Source: Aneurinibacillus uraniidurans
Lineage (GTDB): Bacteria; Bacillota; Bacilli; Aneurinibacillales; Aneurinibacillaceae
Length of the DNA stretch: 64,000 nucleotides
NCBI RefSeq assembly: GCF_028471905.1
Contig: NZ_CP116902.1
Coordinates: 184,501 to 248,500, forward strand
Reading direction: 5' to 3'
Made by a program: the position numbers and the translations under genes. Shown here piece by piece: positions 19,623 to 27,483 of the stretch (the first letter of the stretch is position 1; every line of letters starts with the position of its first letter). Below the pieces are notes generated by a model that had not been told where the DNA came from, ran no database searches, and worked only from the letters and a program-made list of their open reading frames with translations.

Positions 19623-20915
19623 ATGTACCTTGTATATGCGGACAAGCGAGGGCAAGTATATGACCACTCAGAATTAATCGGGCTTGGGCGGAGCGGCGAT
19701 TCTCTGATGGAAATACTAGAAGAGGAACTGATTCCGCTTCCAGAAGGAGCTACGCTTGTTAGTCTGCCGAATTGTCATCCCGTTGGCATGGACCCGAATA
19801 CAGGCGAAATGGTGCGTCTCACGGAGTATCAGGCGGTCGGAGCACTCATGCCACAAGGCTATACTCGCCTTATGTTCCCCGGTTATGTGAAAGAAAATAA
19901 GGAAGATAAGCTTCCTCTCTTTGGGTATACAGCGGTTGTCTGGCGGGACGGTGTTTTTTTTGTCGCGGCGGAAGCAAGTGATGAGCCATATCGCTGGAAC
20001 CCAGATAACTTTCCGCGCTGTGATCTGGAAAAACTGGTGAAAGATACGGTAAATCAGTATCCGGAAAATCGAATTTTTACCCATCTCAGCAACTGTACGC
20101 TTGGCTATGGCTGTCTGACAGCATCGAATACATTCTTTAACCGCTGGGAAGCAGGGCTGCCGGTGTCATACTCGTGCAATGCGGGGTGCTACGGCTGTAT
20201 TTCGGAGCAGCCTGATGATAGTGGTTTCGTCTCACCGCAGACACGAATGAATTTTAAGCCGACCGAGGATGAACTTGTAGAGGTTATGATGCATCATCTG
20301 AAGACACCAGAGTCGATTATTAGCTTTGGTCAGGGCTGTGAAGGAGAGCCGTCTACGCAAGCGGCGATTATTACGAAAGCGATGCGTCGTGTGCGTGAGC
20401 AGACAGACATGGGCTTTATTAATATCAACACGAACGCAGGCTTGACCGATCATATTCGGGCTATTGTCGATGCCGGGCTTGACTTGATGCGGGTCAGCAC
20501 AATTAGTGCGCTTGACGAACATTACAACGCATATTATCGCCCGCGTGGCTACACACTAGCCAATGTAGAGCAATCTGCCACGTATGCGAGCAGTCAAGGG
20601 GTATATACCTCGATTAACTATCTTGTATTTCCAGGCGTATTCGACCGGGAAGAAGAGATGGAGGCGATGATTGAGTTCATCCGCCGCTCTGGTATTCGCT
20701 TGATTCAGATGCGCAACTTGAATATTGACCCGGACAGCTACTTAGCGATGATTCCGCAGGCGAAGGGCGAAGTGTTTGGCATGAAGCAGGCGCTGGAGAT
20801 TTATCGGGCGGAGCTGCCGGATGTGATTATTGGTTCGTATACGCATGTGCCGCCGGCTGCTTATCAGGAACGCCGCCGCCAGACGCTAGCACAGCTTAAA
20901 AATAAAACCCAATAA
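19623..20915 (+). CDS. Radical SAM protein of unknown function
   Basis: 430 residues. The cluster motif CNAGCYGC (Cys185, Cys189, Cys192; CxxxCxxC) binds the [4Fe-4S] of radical SAM enzymes. Following strands carry FGQGCEGEPS and INTNAGLTD, typical of the SAM barrel, and RPRGYTLANVE. The first ~180 residues form an extra N-terminal part (MYLVYADKRGQVYDH...), rich in aromatic and acidic residues, that I cannot assign; there is no C-terminal SPASM cysteine cluster. ATG 19623 is favoured by AAGGAG at 19608-19613. It has its own promoter, divergent from ktrB, and precedes rpmE. The substrate is not evident. Confidence 0.8.
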   Translation: MYLVYADKRGQVYDHSELIGLGRSGDSLMEILEEELIPLPEGATLVSLPNCHPVGMDPNTGEMVRLTEYQAVGALMPQGYTRLMFPGYVKENKEDKLPLFGYTAVVWRDGVFFVAAEASDEPYRWNPDNFPRCDLEKLVKDTVNQYPENRIFTHLSNCTLGYGCLTASNTFFNRWEAGLPVSYSCNAGCYGCISEQPDDSGFVSPQTRMNFKPTEDELVEVMMHHLKTPESIISFGQGCEGEPSTQAAIITKAMRRVREQTDMGFININTNAGLTDHIRAIVDAGLDLMRVSTISALDEHYNAYYRPRGYTLANVEQSATYASSQGVYTSINYLVFPGVFDREEEMEAMIEFIRRSGIRLIQMRNLNIDPDSYLAMIPQAKGEVFGMKQALEIYRAELPDVIIGSYTHVPPAAYQERRRQTLAQLKNKTQ

Positions 20916-20919
20916 CTGT

Positions 20920-20948
20920 TTGCATTGATAGTATAGCCATGCTATAAT
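20920..20948 (+). promoter_or_regulatory. Sigma-A promoter of rpmE
   Basis: TTGCAT (20920-20925), 17 bp, TATAAT (20943-20948), 63 bp ahead of rpmE. Confidence 0.75.
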
Positions 20949-21011
20949 GCTCTCATATGTGTTTGATAACTCTGTTTCGTACAAGATTCAGGGCAGAAAG
21001 AGGTGAATGAA

Positions 21012-21212
21012 ATGAGACCGGGAATCCATCCTGATTACAAGTTAACGAAGGTTACTTGCGCTTGCGGTAACGAATTCGAGACCGGCTCAGTGAAAGAGAA
21101 CCTGCGCGTGGAGATTTGCTCCGAGTGCCATCCGTTCTACACTGGCAAACAAAAATTTGTTGACGCCGGCGGTCGTGTTGATCGTTTCAAAAAGAAATAC
21201 AATATCAAGTAA
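21012..21212 (+). CDS. rpmE: 50S ribosomal protein L31 (zinc-binding form)
   Basis: 66 residues. It starts [10 protein letters not shown], in line with L31 proteins, from ATG 21012 preceded by AGAAAGAGGTG; an earlier ATG at 21003 lies inside the ribosome site. The zinc ligands of the C+ form are present: TCACG near the start (CxC) and [12 protein letters not shown] in the middle (CxxC), then [12 protein letters not shown]31 bridges the two ribosomal subunits and stores zinc; species often replace it by a zinc-free paralogue under zinc limitation. It has its own promoter and terminator. Confidence 0.95.
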   Translation: MRPGIHPDYKLTKVTCACGNEFETGSVKENLRVEICSECHPFYTGKQKFVDAGGRVDRFKKKYNIK

Positions 21213-21217
21213 TATTC

Positions 21218-21248
21218 AAACAGACAGGCCGTGTGCCTGTCTGTTTTT
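21218..21248 (+). terminator. Terminator after rpmE
   Basis: AAACAGACAGGC / GCCTGTCTGTTT with a short CGTGT loop and following T run. Confidence 0.85.
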
Positions 21249-21266
21249 ATATCGGGCTGTGATATA

Positions 21267-21295
21267 TTGCACTCCTCATCCACTTGCCTTATAAT
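21267..21295 (+). promoter_or_regulatory. Sigma-A promoter of prfA
   Basis: TTGCAC (21267-21272), 17 bp, TATAAT (21290-21295), 52 bp ahead of the GTG start. Confidence 0.72.
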
Positions 21296-21347
21296 TGTAA
21301 TGTTACCCAAATGCACGATTATTTTTAAAGATCGAGGTGAAGCAACC

Positions 21348-22421
21348 GTGCTGCAACGTTTAGAATCAGTAATAGAGCGTTATGATCGTTTAACGCATTT
21401 GCTTTGTGATCCGAACGTGATGAATGATCCGAAGAAACTTCGGGAGTATTCCAAGGAGCAATCTGACATTGAACCAACGGTACAGGCATACCGTGAATAT
21501 AAAGAAGTAAGTGAACAGCTGCAAGACGCGAAAGACATGCTAGAAGAGAAGCTTGATGATGAAATGCGCGAAATGGTCAAAATGGAAGTTGGTGAGTTGA
21601 CCGAGCGTAAAGAGAAGCTAGAAGAAGAAATTCATATTCTTCTGCTGCCGAAAGACCCGAATGACGATAAAAACGTAATTATCGAGATTCGTGGTGCGGC
21701 AGGCGGTGATGAAGCGGCGCTGTTCGCCGGTGATCTGTATAATATGTACACTCGTTATGCAGCAAAACATCGCTTCAAAGTCGAATTGCTAGAAGCAAAC
21801 TATACAGACATTGGTGGTTTTAAAGAAGTTATCTTCTCTGTGAATGGTGTAGGTGCTTACAGCCGTCTTAAGTTTGAAAGCGGCGCTCACCGTGTGCAGC
21901 GCATTCCGACAACAGAGTCGGGTGGGCGGATTCATACGTCAACTGCAACGGTAGCGGTGCTGCCGGAAGCAGAGGAAGTAGAAGTAGAAGTAAACGACAA
22001 CGATATTCGTGTTGACCTGTTCTGCTCCAGCGGCGCGGGCGGCCAGAGTGTTAATACAACCAAATCAGCCGTGCGCTTAACACACGTTCCGACTGGAATC
22101 GTGGTAACGTGTCAGGATGAGAAATCCCAGCATAAGAACAAAGACAAGGCGATGCGAGTTCTGCGTGCTCGTCTGTATGATAAAATGCAGCAGGAGGCAT
22201 TCGCAGAATATGCGGATGCACGTAAATCTGCTGTTGGTACGGGTGATCGTAGTGAGCGCATCCGCACGTACAACTTCCCACAGAGCCGTGTAACGGACCA
22301 TCGCATCGGCTTAACGCTGCATAAGCTTGATCAAGTTCTGAACGGTGAAATGGATGAAATTGTCGACGCACTTGTGTTGCATGAGCAGGCAGAACTCATG
22401 CGTAATGCCGAAGGTGCATAA
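21348..22421 (+). CDS. prfA: Peptide chain release factor 1
   Basis: 357 residues, normal for RF1. The coiled N-terminal domain leads to the core with GGQ at 231-233 in [18 protein letters not shown], the loop that triggers peptidyl-tRNA hydrolysis; it reads UAA and UAG. The start is the GTG at 21348 after GAGGTGA, not the far upstream ATG, since the family N-terminus begins [14 protein letters not shown]. prmC follows immediately and its product methylates the GGQ glutamine, so the two are functionally and probably translationally coupled. Confidence 0.96.
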   Translation: MLQRLESVIERYDRLTHLLCDPNVMNDPKKLREYSKEQSDIEPTVQAYREYKEVSEQLQDAKDMLEEKLDDEMREMVKMEVGELTERKEKLEEEIHILLLPKDPNDDKNVIIEIRGAAGGDEAALFAGDLYNMYTRYAAKHRFKVELLEANYTDIGGFKEVIFSVNGVGAYSRLKFESGAHRVQRIPTTESGGRIHTSTATVAVLPEAEEVEVEVNDNDIRVDLFCSSGAGGQSVNTTKSAVRLTHVPTGIVVTCQDEKSQHKNKDKAMRVLRARLYDKMQQEAFAEYADARKSAVGTGDRSERIRTYNFPQSRVTDHRIGLTLHKLDQVLNGEMDEIVDALVLHEQAELMRNAEGA

Positions 22422-22422
22422 C

Positions 22423-23301
22423 GTGAATACGATGACGACGCGAGAAGCTTTGCAAAAAGCTTCTCGTTTTTTGCAGGCAGAAAACATTGAAGACGCACTG
22501 TTCCTAGCCGAATATGCGCTGCGTCACGCACTCGGCTGGGATCGGACAACTTTGTTTTCTCGCATGAATGAGCCACTCCCTGCGGACATGTGGGCACGTG
22601 TAGAAGCGATTATCCGTCGCCGTGCTGCCGGGGAACCGATGCAGTACATTATCGGAGAGCAGGAGTTCTATGGACTCACCTTCGAGGTGAATCCAGATGT
22701 ACTTATTCCTAGACCGGAAACGGAATTACTTGTCGAAGAAGTGCTAAAGCAGGCGCATCAGATGTGGCCTGCTACAAACAACCTTCACATAGCGGATATC
22801 GGCACAGGAAGTGGTGCAATTGTAGTAACGCTTGCGGTCGAAGGGGAAGAGAACTGGGCGTATACGGCTGTCGACATTGCTCAGGCTTCGCTCGATACAG
22901 CCCGTCGCAATGCCGAACGCCATGGTGTGGAAAGTCGCATTCGCTTTGTGCAGGGCGACTTACTCACCCCTCTTCTTGAGAGCGGTCAGCGGGTAGATAT
23001 TCTCGTCTCGAATCCTCCGTATATTCCATCGTTTGATGTGACACAGCTGGACACGCAAGTGAAAGATCACGAACCGTTGCGTGCACTTGATGGTGGAGAA
23101 GATGGATTTGATTTTTATCGTAGAATGGTGCACGAATTGCCAAATGTACTGGCGGAACGTGCGATTGTCGGCTGGGAAGTGGGCATTCACCAGGCAGAGA
23201 CGGTACGAGCCTGGCTTGTGGATACCGGGCTGTTTGCTCGTGTGTATATCGTTGATGATCTGGCGGGGATTGGACGACATGTAATTGGAATAAAATTATG
23301 A
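22423..23301 (+). CDS. prmC: Protein-(glutamine-N5) methyltransferase, release factor-specific
   Basis: 292 residues. The N-terminal helical domain (TREALQKASRFL...) is followed by a SAM-dependent methyltransferase fold: IPRPETELLVEEVL, the SAM loop IADIGTGSGAIVVTLA and the catalytic VSNPPYIPS, whose NPPY motif is diagnostic for PrmC/HemK. It methylates the Gln of the release-factor GGQ loop. GTG 22423 is chosen because AAGGTG at 22411-22416 is 6 nt away; ATG 22432 is the alternative. It begins one base after the prfA stop. Confidence 0.95.
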   Translation: MNTMTTREALQKASRFLQAENIEDALFLAEYALRHALGWDRTTLFSRMNEPLPADMWARVEAIIRRRAAGEPMQYIIGEQEFYGLTFEVNPDVLIPRPETELLVEEVLKQAHQMWPATNNLHIADIGTGSGAIVVTLAVEGEENWAYTAVDIAQASLDTARRNAERHGVESRIRFVQGDLLTPLLESGQRVDILVSNPPYIPSFDVTQLDTQVKDHEPLRALDGGEDGFDFYRRMVHELPNVLAERAIVGWEVGIHQAETVRAWLVDTGLFARVYIVDDLAGIGRHVIGIKL

Positions 23302-23327
23302 CAATTTTTGTTTAGTCCTGCTTTTTT

Positions 23328-23347
23328 CTGTTCATACTGGTGAACAG
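23328..23347. repeat. 20-bp palindrome before spoIIR
   Basis: CTGTTCA and TGAACAG form a perfect 7-bp inverted repeat around TACTGG, 25 bp before spoIIR. It could be an operator or a small hairpin near the ribosome site. No known binding site is matched. Confidence 0.45.
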
Positions 23348-23371
23348 GGAGAGGAAAGGGGACGGAAACAA

Positions 23372-23983
23372 ATGAAAAAAGTCGTTACGAAAAAATTTCT
23401 TTATATCGCATTCGCACTTATTGTCATAATCATGAATTGGGAAGGTCAGAAAGAAGCATTTGCGCTTGTTGCGAAGCAAGCTGTTCCAGAACAATCGATT
23501 CGTCTGCGGATTCTGGCGAACAGTGATACACCAGAAGACCAGCAGCTCAAGCGTCATGTGCGCGACCGGGTCATTGAATCGGTGAAGCAGTGGTCATCCG
23601 AAGCGAAGAATGCAGACGATGCGCGTGTTATTATCCACAAGCATTTGCCAGAGCTGCAGGGGGTTGTGAACCGTACCATTCAAGAGGAAGGATATACGTA
23701 TCCGGCTTCTGTTGAATTGCGTGCGACGGATTTTCCGACGAAGATGTATGGTACGCAAGTATTCCCTGCTGGACAGTATGAGGCAGTGCGCATCGCAATC
23801 GGCAATGCCGAGGGGCAGAACTGGTGGTGTGTACTGTTCCCGCCACTCTGTTTTACCGATATATCGAACGGGGATACAGCATCTTCTGACAAAGCTGCCG
23901 CTAATAAGGTGGATGCTAAGGATAAACAGCAGGTGGAAGTCCGATTCTTCCTGATTGACTGGCTGACTCGTTTATTTGCCTAA
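23372..23983 (+). CDS. spoIIR: Stage II sporulation protein R
   Basis: 203 residues. A basic N-terminus and one hydrophobic stretch (FLYIAFALIVIIMNW) act as signal or anchor; the exported domain has the family motifs LRILANSDTPEDQQLKRHVRD and, near the end, QNWWCVLFPPLCF. SpoIIR is made in the forespore under sigma-F, crosses to the intermembrane space and triggers SpoIIGA to process pro-sigma-E in the mother cell. The residue-level match and the position between prmC and ywlC agree with Bacillus. The C-terminal tail (KVDAKDKQQVEVRFFLIDWLTRLFA) is complete. A sigma-F promoter was sought but none is convincing. Confidence 0.93.
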   Translation: MKKVVTKKFLYIAFALIVIIMNWEGQKEAFALVAKQAVPEQSIRLRILANSDTPEDQQLKRHVRDRVIESVKQWSSEAKNADDARVIIHKHLPELQGVVNRTIQEEGYTYPASVELRATDFPTKMYGTQVFPAGQYEAVRIAIGNAEGQNWWCVLFPPLCFTDISNGDTASSDKAAANKVDAKDKQQVEVRFFLIDWLTRLFA

Positions 23984-23993
23984 TTTTGTACTG

Positions 23994-24027
23994 GGAACTC
24001 TGCCTGTGTGGTGGAGTTTCTTTTTTT
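23994..24027 (+). terminator. Terminator after spoIIR
   Basis: GGAACTC pairs with GAGTTTC (one G-U) around a 13-nt loop, then seven T. Confidence 0.55.
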
Positions 24028-24079
24028 GATACAAAAGGGATATGATAAGGGGAGGATAAAAACATAGTGCATACGTGGC

Positions 24080-24264
24080 TTATCAACTAAAGTTATCAAC
24101 AGGTTATGCACATGTTGTGGATATTTTTTGGTTTGTCAGGGGATAAGTTGGATTAGATAATGAAAAGATTCATATTTTATAAGAGTTGAGAGGGACAATA
24201 TGAATATACAGACAAAATATTGGCATGTGGATAATTTTGTGGATGACCTGATAGATTGTCCACA
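24080..24264. promoter_or_regulatory. DnaA-box cluster at the start of ywlC
   Basis: Seven 9-mers close to TTATCCACA occur in 185 bp: TTATCAACT 24080, TTATCAACA 24093, TTATGCACA 24104 (+ strand); ATATCCACA 24116-24124, a perfect TTATCCACA 24226-24234 and TCATCCACA 24238-24246 (minus strand); TTGTCCACA 24256 (+). The last three lie inside the ywlC coding region. In B. subtilis the region upstream of ywlC is one of the known chromosomal DnaA-binding clusters. Confidence 0.65.
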
Positions 24265-25252
24265 AGTACGCGAGGCTGCGTTGCTCCTGCGTGAAAATGA
24301 ACTGATTGCCTTTCCGACTGAGACGGTATATGGTCTCGGTGGGAATGGGCTTGTAGATGAAACAGTAGAAAAGATTTATACCGCGAAAGGTCGACCGAGT
24401 GATAATCCGCTTATTCTACATATTGCAGACCGTGAACAACTTGTGGATATCGTGGAGCATGTACCCCCGCTTGCAGACGCGCTTATGGAAGCATTCTGGC
24501 CGGGCCCGCTTACCCTTGTTTTGCCCAAGAAGCCAGGTGTGGCGATGCGTGCATCTGCCGGGCTGGATACGGTCGCGGTACGGATGCCAGATCACCCGGT
24601 AGCTGATGCTCTGATTCGAGCGGCAGGAGTTCCTGTAGCAGCTCCAAGTGCGAATGTATCGGGTCGACCAAGTCCGACGACGGGGCGGCATGTGCAGGAA
24701 GATCTGGATGGTCGAATTGCAGGAATTCTTGATGGTGGCCCGACCGGGATTGGCGTAGAGTCAACAGTAGTAGATGTAACGGGTGATGTGCCGCTTATTT
24801 TGCGGCCGGGCGGCATTACCGCTGAACAGATCGCGGAGATTATCGGAGAGGTCGCAGTGGACCCGGGTCTGCTTGGAGATGGTCCGGCAGCGCCGCGCTC
24901 ACCGGGAATGAAATATCGCCATTATGCTCCAGAGGGAGAGATGTGGCTAGTAGAAGAGCCGGATATGTGCATGCGCATCGTAAAGGCTGTAGAGCAGGCG
25001 AAGCAGGAAGGAATGCGAGTAGGCGTGCTGGCAACAGAGGAATCAGCTTCCGCTTATCCAGGCGCAGATGTTGTACTAGCCTGTGGACAGCGAGCAGACC
25101 TGATCTCGGTAGCGCGCCATCTGTATGATGTGCTGCGCCGCTTTGATCAGGAGCAGGTGGATGTAATTTTTAGTGAAACATTCCCGTATACGGGCGTAGG
25201 AGCTGCGGTTATGAATCGTCTTATGAAAGCAGCTGGCGGAAAATATCGATAA
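24200..25252 (+). CDS. ywlC: L-threonylcarbamoyladenylate synthase (Sua5 type)
   Basis: 350 residues. The N-terminal YrdC domain has AFPTETVYGLGGNG, AKGRPSDNPLILH, the WPGPLTLVL stretch, VAVRMPDHP and APSANVSGRPSPTTG; the C-terminal Sua5 domain follows a linker with PRSPGMKYRHYAP. The enzyme makes threonylcarbamoyl-AMP from threonine, bicarbonate and ATP for the t6A modification of ANN-decoding tRNAs. ATG 24200 has only a moderate ribosome site (GAGAGGG). DnaA-box-like sequences span its start, so DnaA may affect its transcription. Confidence 0.93.
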   Translation: MNIQTKYWHVDNFVDDLIDCPQVREAALLLRENELIAFPTETVYGLGGNGLVDETVEKIYTAKGRPSDNPLILHIADREQLVDIVEHVPPLADALMEAFWPGPLTLVLPKKPGVAMRASAGLDTVAVRMPDHPVADALIRAAGVPVAAPSANVSGRPSPTTGRHVQEDLDGRIAGILDGGPTGIGVESTVVDVTGDVPLILRPGGITAEQIAEIIGEVAVDPGLLGDGPAAPRSPGMKYRHYAPEGEMWLVEEPDMCMRIVKAVEQAKQEGMRVGVLATEESASAYPGADVVLACGQRADLISVARHLYDVLRRFDQEQVDVIFSETFPYTGVGAAVMNRLMKAAGGKYR

Positions 25253-25329
25253 GCACAGCATCTCTTCTATCATTCTTCCCTCCCGCATATCCTGTCTATG
25301 TAATGCCTGTACGAAAGCGGGGGATAAGA

Positions 25330-25884
25330 GTGGAAAGTTTGCAATGGGGAGAACTGATTACCATTTTGATGATCGGGATTGCGCTTGGGATGGATGCGTT
25401 TTCGCTCGGAATCGGGATGGGGATGGGCGGCATTCGCTTACTTACGATTGCGAAGGTTAGTTTGACGATTGGGTTGTTTCATATTGTGATGCCGCTGATT
25501 GGCATTGCATTAGGTGTTTTTCTTACGTCTTATATGGGAAATATGGCGGCCTATATCGGCGGATTTATTCTGATTGTTTTAGGTCTGCATATGCTGTGGA
25601 ACGGCTTTTTCGGTGAGGAAAGAAATCCGCTTATGAAGACAACCTTCTGGGGGACTATCTTGTTTAGTTTAAGCGTCAGTATCGATGCGCTTTCCGTTGG
25701 GTTTTCGTTTGGATTGTTCCGGGTGAACGTTTTTATTGCTGTGCTGATTTTTGGTGCGTTGGGAGCTGTGCTGGCAGCAGGCGGGCTTCTGCTTGGTCGG
25801 CGCGTTGGAAGCTGGCTTGGGGAGTACAGCGAGATTTTTGGTGCGCTGATTCTAGTAGCTTTCGGGCTCAAATTTTTATTGTAG
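25330..25884 (+). CDS. mntP: MntP-like putative manganese efflux pump
   Basis: 184 residues, six predicted membrane helices. The internal repeat of the MntP family is visible: IALGMDAFSLGIGMGM in the first half and SVSIDALSVGFSFG in the second, each with the conserved Asp. MntP exports Mn2+. GTG 25330 follows GCGGGGG and gives the expected N-terminus MESLQWGELITILM; an in-frame ATG at 25303 is less likely. The place between ywlC and ywlE is that of ywlD in Bacillus. A second, unrelated metal transporter follows 12 bp later, suggesting linked divalent-metal homeostasis. Confidence 0.87.
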   Translation: MESLQWGELITILMIGIALGMDAFSLGIGMGMGGIRLLTIAKVSLTIGLFHIVMPLIGIALGVFLTSYMGNMAAYIGGFILIVLGLHMLWNGFFGEERNPLMKTTFWGTILFSLSVSIDALSVGFSFGLFRVNVFIAVLIFGALGAVLAAGGLLLGRRVGSWLGEYSEIFGALILVAFGLKFLL

Positions 25885-25896
25885 CGGTGGCCGTCT

Positions 25897-26640
25897 ATGA
25901 TAGAGCTTCTAGTTATTAGTACTGTGACTGGACTAACGACGGTGGCCGGTGCGCTTACGACGCTACTTGCGGGTAAGCCGGGAACGAAGCTTATGGCGTT
26001 TTATCTTGGGTTATCGGCTGGGATTATGGCGCTTGTAATTGTGGCGGACTTGCTTCCGGCAGCGCTGTCTGGCGGAGAAACGTATGGGATTTTGCTTGGG
26101 CTTCTGGTAGGGGTGGTCATGCTGCGCACGCTCCATTATGGTATGGACAGGATGGCGGGAGAGGCACTTGCATCAGCCCGTACTGAACCGACACCTGCTC
26201 ACTGGCGGCAGGCAGGCTGGATGATGGGGATTGCTCTGGCGCTGCACCACATTCCAGAGGGGATCGCGATTGGCGCAGGCTTTGAGGCTCATCGTCATAT
26301 CGGTGTTTTGCTGGCGTTATCGATGGCGTTGCATAACATTCCAGAAGGCATTGGACTTGCGGCTCCGCTCCTGCTCGGAAAACTTCGCCCGCGGCTGATC
26401 TTGCTGTTTTCGTTTCTTGTCAGTTTGTGCATTCCGTTTGGGGCATGGCTTGGAGGAATATATTTTACGGCAAGTCCGCAGGCGGTAGCGTTTGGCATGG
26501 CTTTTGCGGCCGGAGCTATGAGCTATCTCGTCTTGTGGGAGCTTGGACCTTCTGGAATTCGCCTGCATCGACTGAGTGCGCAGTTTGGCATGCTTATTAG
26601 TTTGGTTGCCATGCTAATTTTGCATGCATTACCGGGTTGA
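25897..26640 (+). CDS. ZIP-family divalent metal transporter
   Basis: 247 residues, about eight membrane helices. The two metal-site helices of ZIP proteins are clear: ALHHIPEGIAIGAGF and ALHNIPEGIGLAAPL (HxxPEG motifs). A short loop with TEPTPAHWRQAG lies in the middle, without a long His-rich stretch. ZIP proteins usually import Zn2+, Fe2+ or Mn2+ into the cytoplasm. It begins 12 bp after the MntP-like gene, so an uptake and an efflux protein may share a transcript. It is an extra gene relative to the Bacillus subtilis ywl cluster. Metal preference is not known. Confidence 0.85.
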   Translation: MIELLVISTVTGLTTVAGALTTLLAGKPGTKLMAFYLGLSAGIMALVIVADLLPAALSGGETYGILLGLLVGVVMLRTLHYGMDRMAGEALASARTEPTPAHWRQAGWMMGIALALHHIPEGIAIGAGFEAHRHIGVLLALSMALHNIPEGIGLAAPLLLGKLRPRLILLFSFLVSLCIPFGAWLGGIYFTASPQAVAFGMAFAAGAMSYLVLWELGPSGIRLHRLSAQFGMLISLVAMLILHALPG

Positions 26641-26711
26641 TTACTGAAGGGAAAAATCGGACAATATGAATAACGAATGAATCAGGTAAGACAGAAAGGG
26701 GAGAACATCCT

Positions 26712-27395
26712 ATGCGTATTTTATTCGTATGTACAGGAAATACATGTCGCAGCCCGATGGCAGAGAAGTTGCTTCGCAAAATGGCGAAGGATCAAGGGTT
26801 GGATATCGAGGTGAAATCAGCGGGAGTATTCGCGTCGTCAGGTTCCACTGCTTCTGTAAATGCTACCAGAGTGTTAGAAGGTCGAGGAATTACAGAAGAA
26901 CATCGCTCTCAGTCTGTGTCTTCCGTCCTTATGGATTGGGCTGACCTGATTATTACGATGACAGAGGCACACAAGCAATCGCTGTTCCAGGAGTATCCTG
27001 ATTGTGCAGAAAAAATGTACACATTAAAAGAATATACGGATACTTCGGAAGGAACAACGAAGCGTCTTGAAGAATTAGATGAATTGTATGACCGATTAGA
27101 AGAGAAGCAGGAAGCATTCATGCGGGAACACCGTGATGAGATTCGTCAGCTTGAGGACCGATATCAGGAACTTTATAGCCAGCTTGAACTGGTGCGAGAA
27201 CAGCTGGACGACTGGCGGGACCGTATTATGCAGGCAACCGTAGTGGAGCGCAACCAGATCTCAATTCTGGAGCAGCAGACACCTGATTATGACATTAGCG
27301 ATCCATTCGGTGGTACAGTGGAGACGTACGAAAACTGTGCCAAAGAAATCGAGTCGTCGCTTGTGCGACTGCTCGAACTTATGAAAAAATCATAA
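26712..27395 (+). CDS. ywlE: Protein arginine phosphatase YwlE with coiled-coil insertion
   Basis: 227 residues, about 75 more than B. subtilis YwlE (about 150). The P-loop CTGNTCRS starts at Cys7, with Arg13 and Thr11; Thr11 is the residue known to favour phospho-arginine. VKSAGVFAS and DLIITMTEAH follow as in the family, then KEYTDTSEG. At about residues 117-190 a Glu/Arg/Leu-rich heptad-like stretch (RLEELDELYDRLEEKQ, LEDRYQELYSQLELVREQL) is inserted, after which the fold resumes with the general acid Asp197 in DISDPFGG. YwlE opposes the kinase McsB and so limits ClpCP degradation. The catalytic set is intact, so the enzyme should be active; the insertion's role is unknown. Confidence 0.9.
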   Translation: MRILFVCTGNTCRSPMAEKLLRKMAKDQGLDIEVKSAGVFASSGSTASVNATRVLEGRGITEEHRSQSVSSVLMDWADLIITMTEAHKQSLFQEYPDCAEKMYTLKEYTDTSEGTTKRLEELDELYDRLEEKQEAFMREHRDEIRQLEDRYQELYSQLELVREQLDDWRDRIMQATVVERNQISILEQQTPDYDISDPFGGTVETYENCAKEIESSLVRLLELMKKS

Positions 27396-27483
27396 ACGAT
27401 TGTGAATTTTACTGCTTTTGTCTGAAGGTAAATATATAATGGTAAGATATAGGCATAAGGCATGCAAGGGGGGTTACATCATA

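Noticed and set aside
27429-27450. Sigma-D promoter for the chemoreceptor gene (TAAA ... TAAGATAT)
   Set aside because: The spacing is about 10 bp, too short, and the -10 lacks the GCCG part.
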